A DNA stretch of 64,000 nucleotides from an uncultured Pelagibacteraceae bacterium (lineage in GTDB: Bacteria > Pseudomonadota > Alphaproteobacteria > Pelagibacterales > Pelagibacteraceae), in contig CABYVK010000002.1 of NCBI GenBank assembly GCA_902522385.1, forward strand, positions 1 to 64,000, read 5' to 3'. The position numbers and the translations under genes were made by a program. The notes below the pieces were generated by a model. The model made no database searches, was not told the DNA's origin, and saw nothing but the letters and a program-made list of their open reading frames with translations. Position 1 is the stretch's first letter. Each line of letters starts with the position of its first letter. Of the stretch, positions 38,430-48,370 are shown in pieces.

Positions 38430-39266
38430 ATGAAAAATATTGAGGTTAGTAAAATTATTGATCCTATTCCAGTTTCTGACGGTGCTGGAGTTAAATTAAA
38501 AAGAAGTATTGGTTTTGAGCCAAATTATTTTGATCCTTTCTTAATGCTTGATGAATTTGGATCAGAAAATAGTGAGGATTATATTGCAGGTTTCCCACCC
38601 CACCCTCATAGAGGAATTGAAACAGTCACTTATATGTTGGCTGGAGATTTTGAGCATAAAGATAGTACAGGTGGTGAAGGTAGAATGACTAAAGGAGATG
38701 TTCAATGGATGAAAACAGGAAGTGGGATCATTCATTCAGAAATGCCTGCTATGAAAGAAGGAAAACTTCATGGTTTTCAATTATGGATTAACATGCCTGC
38801 TAAATTAAAAATGAGTAAGCCTGAATATCTTTATATTGATGCTGATAAAATGAGTGTTCATAAAGATGATGAAAAACATGTAAAAGTAATTGCCGGTAAA
38901 TTCGAGAATGCTGAAGGACCAGTAAAAGGTCATAACGTCGAACCGGTTTATTTTGACGTGGAATTAAATAAAGATAAAGAATTCAATTTTAAATTACCAT
39001 CTACCCACAATACTTTTGTCTATTTAATTAGTGGTGAAATTGAAATCGGAAAAAATAAACACGATCAAGTTATAGATAGTACTTTAATATTATTAACTAA
39101 AGGTGAAGATTTAAGTGTTAAAGCAAAATCAAATGCTAAATTTTTAGTGATATCGGGTAAACCAATAAATGAGGAAATAGCTAGAGGTGGACCATTTGTG
39201 ATGAATACTAAAGCAGAAATCTTGCAAGCAGTTCAAGATTATCATAATGGTACGTTTGTAAAATAA
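38430..39266 (+). CDS. Pirin family protein
   Basis: Bicupin iron protein. The N-terminal cupin has the metal ligands in PPHPHRGIETVTYML near residues 52-66 and SGIIHSEMP near 97-105 (His, His, His, Glu). The second cupin is degenerate, as in most pirins. 278 residues. Bacterial pirins include quercetin 2,3-dioxygenases and redox-sensing regulators; the role here is not known. It is 3 bases before the quinone oxidoreductase gene. Confidence 0.92.
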   Translation: MKNIEVSKIIDPIPVSDGAGVKLKRSIGFEPNYFDPFLMLDEFGSENSEDYIAGFPPHPHRGIETVTYMLAGDFEHKDSTGGEGRMTKGDVQWMKTGSGIIHSEMPAMKEGKLHGFQLWINMPAKLKMSKPEYLYIDADKMSVHKDDEKHVKVIAGKFENAEGPVKGHNVEPVYFDVELNKDKEFNFKLPSTHNTFVYLISGEIEIGKNKHDQVIDSTLILLTKGEDLSVKAKSNAKFLVISGKPINEEIARGGPFVMNTKAEILQAVQDYHNGTFVK

Positions 39267-39269
39267 ATT

Positions 39270-40244
39270 ATGAAAGCTGTAGAAATCAATAAAACTGGTG
39301 GACCTGAAGTTTTAGAAGTTAAAGATATATCTTTAGACAAACCAGGTCCTGACCAAGTAACCATTGAACAAAAAGCAATTGGTCTTAACTACATTGATAC
39401 TTATCATAGATCAGGTTTATACCCTTTAAAACTGCCGATTGGTTTAGGTTTAGAAGGCGCTGGAATTATTACTGATGTTGGAGAGAACGTAAAAGACTTC
39501 AAAGTTGGTGACAAAATTGCTTATGCAGGTATTCCTTTAGGTTCATATTGTTCACACAGAAACTATCCAACTAAAAATTTAGTTAAAGTACCAGAGGGTA
39601 TTGATTTAGAAATAGCTGCAACATTAATGACAAAAGGTTTAACAACTTTTTATCTTTTGCATAAAACTTATCCAGTTAAATCAGGTGAAACAATTTTATT
39701 TCATGCAGCTGCTGGGGGTGTTGGCCAGATTTTTGGACAGTGGGCAAAAAGTTTAGGTTGTACTATTATAGGTACAGTTGGTTCTGAAGAAAAAGTAAAT
39801 ATAGCAAAAGAAAATGGATACGATCATGTAATTAATTACAATAAAGAGGATTTTGCAAAAAAAGTTTTGGAAATTACAAACAATAAAGGTGTACCTGTTG
39901 TCTACGATGGGGTCGGTAAAGATACATTAGATGGTTCAATTGAATGTTTAGCAGTGAGAGGGATGATGGTTTCATTTGGAAATGCTTCTGGACCGTTATC
40001 AGATATTAATGTGCCAAAAGTTATTCAACCAAAAGGCCTGTATCTTGTAAGGCCCTCGATGCAACAATACCTTTCTACAAGAGATGAATTAGATGAAGCT
40101 TCAAAAATGATGTTTGAAAAAATTAGCTCTGGTAAAGTAAGAATTAAAATTTTTAAAAGATACAAATTAGAGCAAGTAATTCAAGCTCATCAAGACCTCG
40201 AAGGAAGAAAAATTTTAGGTCCGGCTGTAATTGTTCCTAATTAA
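39270..40244 (+). CDS. qor: NADPH:quinone oxidoreductase (zinc-independent MDR family)
   Basis: Medium-chain reductase of the quinone oxidoreductase group. GLNYIDTYHRSGLYPLKLP near residues 38-56 is the family motif, and the NADPH-binding fold HAAAGGVGQIFGQWAKSLG is near 147-165. The zinc-ligand cysteines of alcohol dehydrogenases are absent. 324 residues matches E. coli QorA (327). The 3' end overlaps the DUF2721 gene by 8 bases. Confidence 0.92.
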   Translation: MKAVEINKTGGPEVLEVKDISLDKPGPDQVTIEQKAIGLNYIDTYHRSGLYPLKLPIGLGLEGAGIITDVGENVKDFKVGDKIAYAGIPLGSYCSHRNYPTKNLVKVPEGIDLEIAATLMTKGLTTFYLLHKTYPVKSGETILFHAAAGGVGQIFGQWAKSLGCTIIGTVGSEEKVNIAKENGYDHVINYNKEDFAKKVLEITNNKGVPVVYDGVGKDTLDGSIECLAVRGMMVSFGNASGPLSDINVPKVIQPKGLYLVRPSMQQYLSTRDELDEASKMMFEKISSGKVRIKIFKRYKLEQVIQAHQDLEGRKILGPAVIVPN

Positions 40245-40641
40245 CATCTACATCCATATCAGACATATGTAGTTTCAAAGCATTAGTAGAAATTTGAATT
40301 TCTCTAATAAAAAATATTATCGAAATTATCATTGACAAACAACAAGATCCAAAAATAACTCTAGCTAAAAAAACTTCATCTAAATACAAAGCAAATACAG
40401 TCAGCATATTAAAAAGAAATCCAAATGAAGCGAAAAGTATTGTCCATCTCAAAAGAGTTATTCTTCCACTAAGATTTATAAACTGTTTTTTCCACTCTGG
40501 TGGAATATGTTTTTCGTAAACATGCTCATCATGTAGCTGCCTGATTAATATACTTAGAGAATGGAATCTATTACTATAAACAGCCATCATTAAAGGAATT
40601 GCAGGAAACATCAACGCTGTGACTGTGTAATCTATATTCAT
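40237..40641 (-). CDS. DUF2721 membrane protein
   Basis: 134 residues from the ATG at 40641 (a TTG three codons upstream is also in frame). The start TVTALMFPAIPLMMAVYSNRFHSLSILIR is the DUF2721 pattern. Membrane helices are at about 8-24, 70-92 and 97-117. No function is established for the family. It is encoded alone, opposite the flanking genes, overlapping qor at its 3' end and 52 bases from ubiA. Confidence 0.82.
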   Translation of the reverse strand: MNIDYTVTALMFPAIPLMMAVYSNRFHSLSILIRQLHDEHVYEKHIPPEWKKQFINLSGRITLLRWTILFASFGFLFNMLTVFALYLDEVFLARVIFGSCCLSMIISIIFFIREIQISTNALKLHMSDMDVDVN

Positions 40642-40693
40642 ACGAATCAATTTGATTATGAAACTAGCCTTTGTTATTTACAAGTAAAATATT

Positions 40694-41560
40694 ATGAACC
40701 AAATAAAACTTTTCGTTGAGTTAACCAGATTAAAAAAGCCCATAGGTTTTATGCTTCTATTTTGGCCATGTGCTTGGGGTTTAACATTAGCTTATAATTT
40801 TTCCTCAAATTTAAAAAATTATTTTTTTTATTTAATTTTATTTTTTTTAGGCTCCATATTAATGAGGTCTGCTGGATGTATAGTAAATGATATTCTTGAT
40901 AAAGAATTTGATGCTAAAGTATTCCGTACCAAAAATCGCCCAATCGCATCAGGTAAAATTTCAATTTTGCTTGCTATTTTTTATTCAGTTATTCTTTGTT
41001 TTTTAGCTCTTATTGTTTTACTAAACTTTAATTCATTCACCATAATACTTGCTTTAGCCTCAATGCCATTAGCATTTACTTATCCTCTAATGAAAAGATT
41101 TACTTATTGGCCACAATTATTTTTAGGCATCACATTTAATTATGGTTTAATTCTTGGTTGGACAACAATTAATGGTCAAATAGATATAGTGCCAATTCTT
41201 TTCTATATTGGAGCCATATTTTGGACACTGGGTTATGACACAATATATGGGTATCAAGATATTAAAGATGATGAAATTATTGGACTGAAATCAACTTCAA
41301 TAAGATTTAAAGGAAATGCAAAAAAATTCTTATTTATATGTTACTCATTTCTATTATTTTTCTTTTTAATTGGAGGATATTTAATGAAATTTGATAACAT
41401 TTACTATATTTTATTTATTATACCTTTTGTTCATTTGTTTTTGTATCAAATAAAAAAATTTGAAATAAACAATCCTTCTAAATGTCTAGAATTATTTAAA
41501 AGCAATAATCTTCTTGGATTAATAATATTAATTAATATTTTAATTGTTAAAAATTTATAA
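40694..41560 (+). CDS. ubiA: 4-hydroxybenzoate polyprenyltransferase
   Basis: Attaches the isoprenoid tail to 4-hydroxybenzoate in ubiquinone synthesis. The first Asp-rich motif is NDILDKEFDAKVFRTKNRP near residues 66-84, and the second DTIYGYQDIKDDEIIGLKS near 183-201. About eight membrane helices; 288 residues. Ubiquinol is the substrate of the bc1 complex encoded in the window. It shares its last base with the start of msbA. Confidence 0.96.
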   Translation: MNQIKLFVELTRLKKPIGFMLLFWPCAWGLTLAYNFSSNLKNYFFYLILFFLGSILMRSAGCIVNDILDKEFDAKVFRTKNRPIASGKISILLAIFYSVILCFLALIVLLNFNSFTIILALASMPLAFTYPLMKRFTYWPQLFLGITFNYGLILGWTTINGQIDIVPILFYIGAIFWTLGYDTIYGYQDIKDDEIIGLKSTSIRFKGNAKKFLFICYSFLLFFFLIGGYLMKFDNIYYILFIIPFVHLFLYQIKKFEINNPSKCLELFKSNNLLGLIILINILIVKNL

Positions 41561-43296
41561 TGAATAAGTCTCAAATTTTAAAAAGACTCTATAAGGATTA
41601 TTCTAAAAAATATTTAAACAAAATTATTTTATCAGCATTTTATTCTATATTGGTTGCTGGAAGTACTTCTTCAATTGCTTGGCTTCTAGATCCAGCAATA
41701 AAAAAAATATTTATTGATAAAGATAAGTCTCTAATGATCTTTATCCCTTTTATGATAATTGTTGCATTTAGCGTAAAGGGCTTATCTTTATATTTTGCTA
41801 AAGCGACTATGATTAGTGTGGGTGAGTCAGTTAAAAAAATGCTCCAAAATGATATGATAAATACTTTAATATCATCTGATACACAAATAATTGATAAAAA
41901 GCATTCTGGGAAATTTATTTCAAATCTTACTTACGATGTAACACATATTACAAACTTATTAAGCTTTGCAATACTTAATTTATTTAAGGACTCATTAACC
42001 TTAATTGGACTATTGTGTGTAATGTTTTTACAAAATTGGAAACTGTCTCTTGTATCAATAATAATGATACCTATTGCAAGCTTTTCAGCTAGAACACTTG
42101 GTAAAAGAATAAGCAAAGTAACGACGGAGGCTCAAGAAAAATCAGGTTTTTTAACAACATATTTAGTAGAATTATTTAAAAACCATAAATTAATAAAAAT
42201 TTTTCAAAAAGAAAAATATGAAAAAACTAGAGCAGATGAATATTTGAAACAATTAAAAGAAAAAAATCAAAAAATACAAACAGTCTTCGTAAGAGTATCT
42301 CCAATTATGGAAGTTTTAACAGGAATAATGATAGCAATTTTAATTTACTACTCAGGTATACTGATAATGCAAGGAGAATTAGATATAAATAACTTCTTTT
42401 CTTTTCTAGCTGCAATGATGTTGGCCTACCAACCAGTAAGAGCTCTTTCAACACTAAACATGGTCGTCAATCAAGGTTTATCGGCTGCATCAAGAATACT
42501 TCCAATTATTGATAAGAAAAACAATATTAGAAATCACCCAGACTCAAAACCAATCATTATTACAAATGCTAATGTAAAATTTAAGTCAGTAAATTTTTCT
42601 TATGAGCTAGATGAAGATAAAACTTTAGAGTTAATAAATCTTGAATTTAAAGGTGGTAAAATGACTTCATTGGTTGGTCATAGTGGGTCAGGAAAATCTA
42701 CAATTTTAAACCTAATTCCTAGATTTTATGATATCCAATCGGGCGATATCACAATTGATGATCAATCTGTATATAGAAGCACAATCGAGTCTATTAGAAA
42801 TGAAATTTCAATGGTTAGCCAAGAAACAACACTATTTGATGATACAATTAAAAATAATATTAGATATGCAAAAGAAGATGCAACTGATGATGAGATTTTA
42901 AAGGTTGCAAAATTATCTTTCTGTCATGAATTTATCAAAAATCTTCCAAATCAATACGAAACTTTAATTGGTGAAAATGGTGTAAGATTATCAGGTGGTG
43001 AGAAGCAACGTTTATCTATTGCAAGAGCAATGATGAAAAAAAGCTCAATCATTTTACTTGACGAAGCAACATCATCATTAGACACAGAAACAGAATCTAA
43101 AATTCAAGAAGCTTTAAAAATTTTAACGAAAAATAAAACGACAATTGTTATAGCTCATAGACTTTCAACTATTTTAAATTCAAACAATATTTATGTTATA
43201 GACTCTGGTAAAGTGGTGGGAAGTGGTCATCACCAGGAACTTATAGAAAAATCAGATTTATATAAAAGTTTTTATGAAAAACAAATTCAAAAATAA
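41560..43296 (+). CDS. msbA: Lipid A export ABC transporter, MsbA type (fused permease-ATPase)
   Basis: Half-transporter expected to flip lipid A core across the inner membrane. Six membrane helices occupy about 1-310, and the ATPase domain follows: Walker A VGHSGSGKST near 371, Q-loop MVSQE, signature LSGGEKQRLS near 477 and Walker B SIILLDEAT near 497. 578 residues. Assignment as MsbA rests on its place directly ahead of waaA, lpxK and an acyltransferase; related multidrug exporters look alike. Confidence 0.88.
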   Translation: MNKSQILKRLYKDYSKKYLNKIILSAFYSILVAGSTSSIAWLLDPAIKKIFIDKDKSLMIFIPFMIIVAFSVKGLSLYFAKATMISVGESVKKMLQNDMINTLISSDTQIIDKKHSGKFISNLTYDVTHITNLLSFAILNLFKDSLTLIGLLCVMFLQNWKLSLVSIIMIPIASFSARTLGKRISKVTTEAQEKSGFLTTYLVELFKNHKLIKIFQKEKYEKTRADEYLKQLKEKNQKIQTVFVRVSPIMEVLTGIMIAILIYYSGILIMQGELDINNFFSFLAAMMLAYQPVRALSTLNMVVNQGLSAASRILPIIDKKNNIRNHPDSKPIIITNANVKFKSVNFSYELDEDKTLELINLEFKGGKMTSLVGHSGSGKSTILNLIPRFYDIQSGDITIDDQSVYRSTIESIRNEISMVSQETTLFDDTIKNNIRYAKEDATDDEILKVAKLSFCHEFIKNLPNQYETLIGENGVRLSGGEKQRLSIARAMMKKSSIILLDEATSSLDTETESKIQEALKILTKNKTTIVIAHRLSTILNSNNIYVIDSGKVVGSGHHQELIEKSDLYKSFYEKQIQK

Positions 43297-43298
43297 TT

Positions 43299-44549
43299 AT
43301 GTTCTTATTTTATCAAATAATATTATCATTTCTATTAATAATATCTCCGCTCATTATTTTTTACAGAGTCATAAAGAAAAAAGAGGATAATAAAAGATTT
43401 ATAGAAAAATTTAGTTTTCCAACAAAAAAAAGAAGCGTAGGTAAATTAATATGGTTTCATGGCGCAAGCGTTGGAGAAATACTAAGCATTATCCCAATGA
43501 TTAAAAGTTATGAAAAAAAAAAGTCAATTAATCAAATACTCATTACATCTAGCACATTGAGCTCATCTAAGATTATCAATAAATTTAAATTTAAAAAAGT
43601 AATTCATCAATTTTACCCTTTGGACTACTTTTTTTTCACAAATAATTTCTTGAATTATTGGAGACCAAATATAGCAATTTTTGTTGAGTCAGAAATTTGG
43701 CCTTGTATGTTTAAAGACATTACCAAAAAAAAAATTCCATTAATTTTATTAAATGCAAGACTGACTAAAAAAACTTTTGAAAGATGGATGAGGTTTAAAA
43801 CGTTTGCTAAGTCGGTTTTTCAAAATATTACTATTGCATATCCTCAAAATTTTGAGACTAAATATTATTTAAAAAAAATTGGAAATATAAAATTAAATAA
43901 GATTGGAAATTTAAAATTTTGTGAAAATTATAACGAAATTTCAAATAAAATAGATAAAAAATTAAATTTAGAATTTAGTAAGAAAAAGACATGGATTGCT
44001 TCAAGCACACACAAAGGGGAAGAACTTTTTTGTGCAAAAGCTCATTTGGAACTCAAAAAACGTTTTAAAAAATTAATAACAGTAATTATTCCAAGACATG
44101 TTCATAGGTCTAATGAAATTATATCTGAAATTGAAAATTTAAATTTAAAAGTTGTATCTCATAGCTTTAAACCAAAAAAATTAAGCAATATTGATGTTTA
44201 TTTAGTAGATACGTTTGGTGAGACAGATAAATTTCATAAAATTGGATCCTCAGTTTTTTTAGGAGGTTCAATCATAAAAAGAGGTGGGCAAAACCCTCTG
44301 GAAGCCGCACGACAGGGGGCAAGAATATTACATGGGCCAAACACGAATAATTTTACAGATGTTTATAAATTATTAAAATCACTTGGAATTTCAAAAAAGG
44401 TTAATACACATAAGCAGCTAGCTTCTTCAATAACTTTCAAAGTTGATAAAACCAAAGGAGTAAAAATTAAAAATATTGGCAAGAAAATCCTAGAAAAAAC
44501 TTTAAAAGAAATAGACAATATTATTAATAATGAATTTAAAAAAACCTAA
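43299..44549 (+). CDS. waaA: 3-deoxy-D-manno-octulosonic acid (Kdo) transferase
   Basis: Adds Kdo to lipid IVA. An N-terminal membrane anchor (about 3-22) is followed by the GT-B fold. WFHGASVGEI near 50-59 holds the catalytic Glu, EIWPCM near 132 and LLNARLT near 149 are family motifs, and GGSIIKRGGQNPLEAA near 324 is the nucleotide-sugar binding block. 416 residues is typical. The end overlaps lpxK by 20 bases. Confidence 0.95.
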   Translation: MFLFYQIILSFLLIISPLIIFYRVIKKKEDNKRFIEKFSFPTKKRSVGKLIWFHGASVGEILSIIPMIKSYEKKKSINQILITSSTLSSSKIINKFKFKKVIHQFYPLDYFFFTNNFLNYWRPNIAIFVESEIWPCMFKDITKKKIPLILLNARLTKKTFERWMRFKTFAKSVFQNITIAYPQNFETKYYLKKIGNIKLNKIGNLKFCENYNEISNKIDKKLNLEFSKKKTWIASSTHKGEELFCAKAHLELKKRFKKLITVIIPRHVHRSNEIISEIENLNLKVVSHSFKPKKLSNIDVYLVDTFGETDKFHKIGSSVFLGGSIIKRGGQNPLEAARQGARILHGPNTNNFTDVYKLLKSLGISKKVNTHKQLASSITFKVDKTKGVKIKNIGKKILEKTLKEIDNIINNEFKKT

Positions 44550-45456
44550 GTTTTGGGATTATAAAAAACCAAACATTTATGCTTATTTATTATATCCGTT
44601 AACTTTTTTAATTAATTTTATAAATATTTTTAAGACCAGGCCACAAAATAGAATTGGTAAAATTAAAACAATTTGTATTGGTAATATATATGTTGGAGGT
44701 ACTGGGAAAACGTCCCTAAGTATTAAAATAAAAAAAATTTTAGATGAAAAGAAAATAAAATCGTGTTTTGTAAAAAAATATTATAAAAATCAAATAGACG
44801 AACAAAAAATATTGAAAAAACATGGAAAAGTATTTCTTTCTGATAAAAGACAAGATGCCATTCGTGAAGCTGAGCAAGAGAATTTTGATATAGCAATACT
44901 TGATGATGGTCTCCAAGATAAATCTATCGAGTGCAATATAAAATTTGTTTGTTTTAATAATATTAATTGGATTGGAAATGGTATGACCATTCCCTCTGGT
45001 CCTCTTAGAGAATCTATCAAAAATTTGAAAAGATATAATCATGTCTTTTTAAATGGTAATTTGGAAAATCAAGACAAATTAACAAATCAATTGTTAAAGA
45101 TTAATTCAAATTTAATCATTCATGTTGGGCAATACAAACCAATTAATTTAAATGAATTTAAAACAAATCTGAAATACTTAGTTTTTTCTGGTATTGGAAA
45201 TCACCAAACTTTTGTCTCGATGATAAAAAAACATGGTTTGGATGTTTTGAAAGATATAGAGTTTGCTGATCATTATTCTTACAAAAAAGATGATATAGAT
45301 TTAATTTTAAAAGAAGCGAACGATTTAAAATGTGAGATCATCACGACAGAAAAAGATTTTTTAAGATTAGAGAGTTCAAATAAAAATAAAATTAAATTTA
45401 TTAAGTCAGAACTACAAATCACTGACGAAAATAAATTAATAAATTATATAATTTAA
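44530..45456 (+). CDS. lpxK: Tetraacyldisaccharide 4'-kinase
   Basis: Phosphorylates the 4' position of lipid A disaccharide. An N-terminal hydrophobic segment (about 17-36) is followed by a P-loop, GNIYVGGTGKTSLS near residues 55-68. DIAILDDGLQD near 120 is the family motif with catalytic Asp, and GIGNHQTF near 221 follows. 308 residues. It starts within waaA, 20 bases before that gene's end. Confidence 0.94.
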   Translation: MNLKKPKFWDYKKPNIYAYLLYPLTFLINFINIFKTRPQNRIGKIKTICIGNIYVGGTGKTSLSIKIKKILDEKKIKSCFVKKYYKNQIDEQKILKKHGKVFLSDKRQDAIREAEQENFDIAILDDGLQDKSIECNIKFVCFNNINWIGNGMTIPSGPLRESIKNLKRYNHVFLNGNLENQDKLTNQLLKINSNLIIHVGQYKPINLNEFKTNLKYLVFSGIGNHQTFVSMIKKHGLDVLKDIEFADHYSYKKDDIDLILKEANDLKCEIITTEKDFLRLESSNKNKIKFIKSELQITDENKLINYII

Positions 45457-45458
45457 AA

Positions 45459-46319
45459 ATGAAAATTATTAAATATTTTATACAATTTTTGTTAGCAATT
45501 GTATGTTTTGCTTTTTTTAAAATTTTAGGGCCAAATATCTCATCAAATTTAAGTGGAAAATTATTTGAAAAAATTGGACCATTTTTTCGATCAAAAAAGA
45601 TTATTCACGCAAATATTAAAAAAGCAATCCCTGAGATAAGCGAAGATGAAATAAATAGAATTACAAAATCAATGTGGAATAATTATGGTAGAATTTTTGC
45701 AGAATATATGTTTATTAAAGATTTCAGAGTAGGAAAACTAGTTTCAAAAATTGAAGTCGATGGTCAAGAAACTCTAGATGAAATAAAAAAATTAAATAAG
45801 CAAGTTATTTTTATTTCAGGACATTTTAGTAATTTTGAATTAATGGCGATGTATTTAGAAAAAACGGGAATAAACTTAACTGCAATTTACAGACCTCTTA
45901 ATAATATATTTTTGAATTTTATAATAGAAAGAATAAGAAAAAAATATATATGTAAAAATCAGATTAAAAAAGGAATTGGTGGAATAAAAAATTTAATCAA
46001 TTTTAAAAAAAAAAATTTTTCTACAGCTCTTATGATTGATCAAAGAGTTTCTGAAGGAATTTTGTCAAATTTCTATAATGAAAAAGCTTTAACAACAACA
46101 ATTCCAGCACAATTAGTAAAAAAATTCAATATACCAGTTATACCTGTATACATTGAAAGAAAAAACGGGATTAATTTTAAGATTACAATTCATAAAGCTA
46201 TTAATTTCTCTAAAGAAAATTCGATTTCTAGTATTACTGATGAGCTAAACAAAATTCTTGAAGAAATGATAATTAAAAATCCTGAGCACTGGATCTGGTC
46301 TCATAATCGTTGGAAATAA
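45459..46319 (+). CDS. Lipid A late acyltransferase (LpxL/HtrB family)
   Basis: 286 residues with an N-terminal membrane segment and the acyltransferase motif H-x4-E in SGHFSNFELMAMYLE near residues 119-133. The YRPLNNIFLNFII segment and MIDQRVSEG near 196 are typical of the LpxL/LpxM family. As last gene of msbA-waaA-lpxK it probably adds a secondary acyl chain to lipid A. It cannot be told whether it is LpxL or LpxM. It ends 6 bases from the convergent DUF2093 gene. Confidence 0.88.
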   Translation: MKIIKYFIQFLLAIVCFAFFKILGPNISSNLSGKLFEKIGPFFRSKKIIHANIKKAIPEISEDEINRITKSMWNNYGRIFAEYMFIKDFRVGKLVSKIEVDGQETLDEIKKLNKQVIFISGHFSNFELMAMYLEKTGINLTAIYRPLNNIFLNFIIERIRKKYICKNQIKKGIGGIKNLINFKKKNFSTALMIDQRVSEGILSNFYNEKALTTTIPAQLVKKFNIPVIPVYIERKNGINFKITIHKAINFSKENSISSITDELNKILEEMIIKNPEHWIWSHNRWK

Positions 46320-46325
46320 GATTTA

Positions 46326-46520
46326 TTATTTATTTAATATTTCTCTTTTTTTATTTGCCTCTTTATATGAAAAATAAGGCTCCTGTAATTCAACACTCCA
46401 ATATGTTAATTCCTTAAGATTAATTTTTTTTCCAGAAACTGCACATTCAACATAATCTCCTGTTTCTATTATCTGAAAATTATTTGGCAAATATTTTATT
46501 TTTGCTAATTTTTTTATCAT
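46326..46520 (-). CDS. DUF2093 small protein
   Basis: 64 residues from the ATG at 46520. The conserved pattern is IKYLPNNFQIIETGDYVECAVSG followed by ELTYWSVELQEPY, matching the alphaproteobacterial DUF2093 family, which has two short beta-rich motifs and one Cys. An in-frame start 20 codons earlier would run into the purD leader and coding region and is not supported. Function unknown. Its start lies 21 bases from the divergent purD start. Confidence 0.8.
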   Translation of the reverse strand: MIKKLAKIKYLPNNFQIIETGDYVECAVSGKKINLKELTYWSVELQEPYFSYKEANKKREILNK

Positions 46521-46541
46521 TTTTAGTTTATATATTTGTAT

Positions 46542-47804
46542 ATGAAAGTTGGTATCATAGGAAGTGGTGGAAGAGAACACGCTATTTGTTACAATTTAAA
46601 GAAATCGAAAAAAGTAAGTAAAATATTTTGTTTTCCAGGAAATGCTGGAACCTCAGAAATCGCAGAAAATATAGATATTAATTTAGAAAAATTTGAAAAT
46701 CTTAGAGAATTTATATTAGAAAATAAAATTGAATTAATAATAATTGGACCAGAAAAGTTTTTAGTTGAAGGATTAGTTGATTATTTAGAAAAATTTAATA
46801 TTAAAGTTTTTGGGCCAAATAAAAAAGCTGCTCAACTTGAGGGTTCGAAAATATTCACTAAACAACTTTGTGAAAAATTTAATATACCAACTGCAAAATT
46901 TGGGGTGTTTGAAAATATTAATAGCGCAAAAGAATTTATTAAAAGTTCTAATTTTCCTATTGTAATTAAAGCAGACAATCTTGCCTCTGGTAAAGGTGTT
47001 TATATTTGCAATAATTATAATGAGGGAATTACAGCTATTGATGAAATTTTTAATGGAAAATTTGGAGATGCAAAAAACTTATTAATTGAAGAATTTTTAA
47101 ATGGAGAGGAAATGAGTTTTTTTACAGTACATGATGGTAATAATTTTAAATGTTTTGGTACAGCTCAAGATCATAAAAGAGTTTTAGAGGGAGATAAAGG
47201 GAAAAATACTGGAGGCATGGGTGCTTATTCTCCATCAAGACTTATAAACAAAGATTTAGAAAAAAAAATAATTGATAAAATAATTAAACCAACACTAAGT
47301 GGTTTAGCTGAAATTGGAACAAGTTATAAAGGTTTTTTATATACTGGACTAATGATAATCGATAATGAACCATATTTAATAGAGTACAATGTCCGTATGG
47401 GTGATCCAGAATGTCAGACTATTCTACCAAGATTATTATCTGATCTTAATGAAATCTTTATTTCTTGTTGCGAAGAAAATTTAGATGAAATTGAAATCGA
47501 ATGGTCAAATGAAAAAAGCTTATGTATTGTAATTTGCTCCAAAGGTTATCCAGATAGATTTGAAAAAAATGTAGAGATAAGCAATATAAATAAAATTAAA
47601 TTAAATAAAAATGAATTTTTATTTCATGCAGGAACTTCAAAAAAAAGTAAAAAAATTTTTTCAACTGGTGGAAGGGTTTTAAATTTTACAACACTGTCAA
47701 AAAGTTTTAGTTTGGCAAGAGAGACCATAATCAAAAATATAATTAAATTAAATTGGAATGGTGGATTCTATAGAAAAGATATTGGTCATAAGGTTGTAAA
47801 ATAA
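46542..47804 (+). CDS. purD: Phosphoribosylamine-glycine ligase
   Basis: Second step of purine synthesis, an ATP-grasp enzyme. KVGIIGSGGREHAI at residues 2-15 is the N-terminal motif. The ATP-grasp core includes VIKADNLASGKGV near 142, GTAQDHKRVLEGDKGKNTGGMGAYSP near 204-229, and YNVRMGDPECQ near 282. 420 residues matches the family. I start at the ATG at 46542; a TTG two codons upstream adds nothing conserved. Its last base is shared with the rsmD start. Confidence 0.97.
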   Translation: MKVGIIGSGGREHAICYNLKKSKKVSKIFCFPGNAGTSEIAENIDINLEKFENLREFILENKIELIIIGPEKFLVEGLVDYLEKFNIKVFGPNKKAAQLEGSKIFTKQLCEKFNIPTAKFGVFENINSAKEFIKSSNFPIVIKADNLASGKGVYICNNYNEGITAIDEIFNGKFGDAKNLLIEEFLNGEEMSFFTVHDGNNFKCFGTAQDHKRVLEGDKGKNTGGMGAYSPSRLINKDLEKKIIDKIIKPTLSGLAEIGTSYKGFLYTGLMIIDNEPYLIEYNVRMGDPECQTILPRLLSDLNEIFISCCEENLDEIEIEWSNEKSLCIVICSKGYPDRFEKNVEISNINKIKLNKNEFLFHAGTSKKSKKIFSTGGRVLNFTTLSKSFSLARETIIKNIIKLNWNGGFYRKDIGHKVVK

Positions 47805-48370
47805 TGAGAATAATTTCTGGTGCTTTTAAAGGAAAAAAAATTTTAGAACCAAAAGATTTAAATACTCGGCCTTTAAAAGATTTAACAAAAGAATCTATTT
47901 TCAATATTATTTTACATTCAAATAAAATTAAAATTAATTTAAAGAATTCTAGTGTTTTAGATTTGTTTTCTGGAGTTGGATCATTTGGTATTGAGTGTTT
48001 ATCTAGAGGAGTAAAAAAAGTAATATTTATTGAGAATTACAAGGGTGTTTTACCTATTTTAAAGAAAAATATACAGTCATTAAAATCAATTAATAATTAT
48101 GAAATTTATGAAAATGACATTTACAATGAAAATACATTCTCGAATATAGAGATCAAATTTGATATCATATTCTTAGACCCTCCGTATAGATATAAAAATT
48201 TGGATTATGTTTTTAAAGAAATTAAAAATAATAATATGTTAAATGAAAATGGGATTATCATAATACATAGGCATAAGAAGGAAAAAGAAATTTTTCCTAA
48301 TTATATAAAATTGATTGAAAAAAAAAAATACGGAATTTCAGTAATATTATTTTTATCTTTATTAAATTAA
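47804..48370 (+). CDS. rsmD: 16S rRNA (guanine(966)-N2)-methyltransferase
   Basis: Methylates G966 of 16S rRNA. RIISGAFKGKKI at the start and TRPLKDLTKESIFNIL near residue 22 are family motifs. VLDLFSGVGSFGIECLSRG near 48 binds S-adenosylmethionine, and FLDPPY near 124 is the catalytic motif. 188 residues is typical. The 3' end overlaps pgi by 9 bases on the opposite strand. Confidence 0.95.
   Translation: MRIISGAFKGKKILEPKDLNTRPLKDLTKESIFNIILHSNKIKINLKNSSVLDLFSGVGSFGIECLSRGVKKVIFIENYKGVLPILKKNIQSLKSINNYEIYENDIYNENTFSNIEIKFDIIFLDPPYRYKNLDYVFKEIKNNNMLNENGIIIIHRHKKEKEIFPNYIKLIEKKKYGISVILFLSLLN

Noticed and set aside
46521-46580. 20-codon extension of the DUF2093 gene
   Set aside because: Would overlap the purD start and coding sequence, and does not resemble the family.
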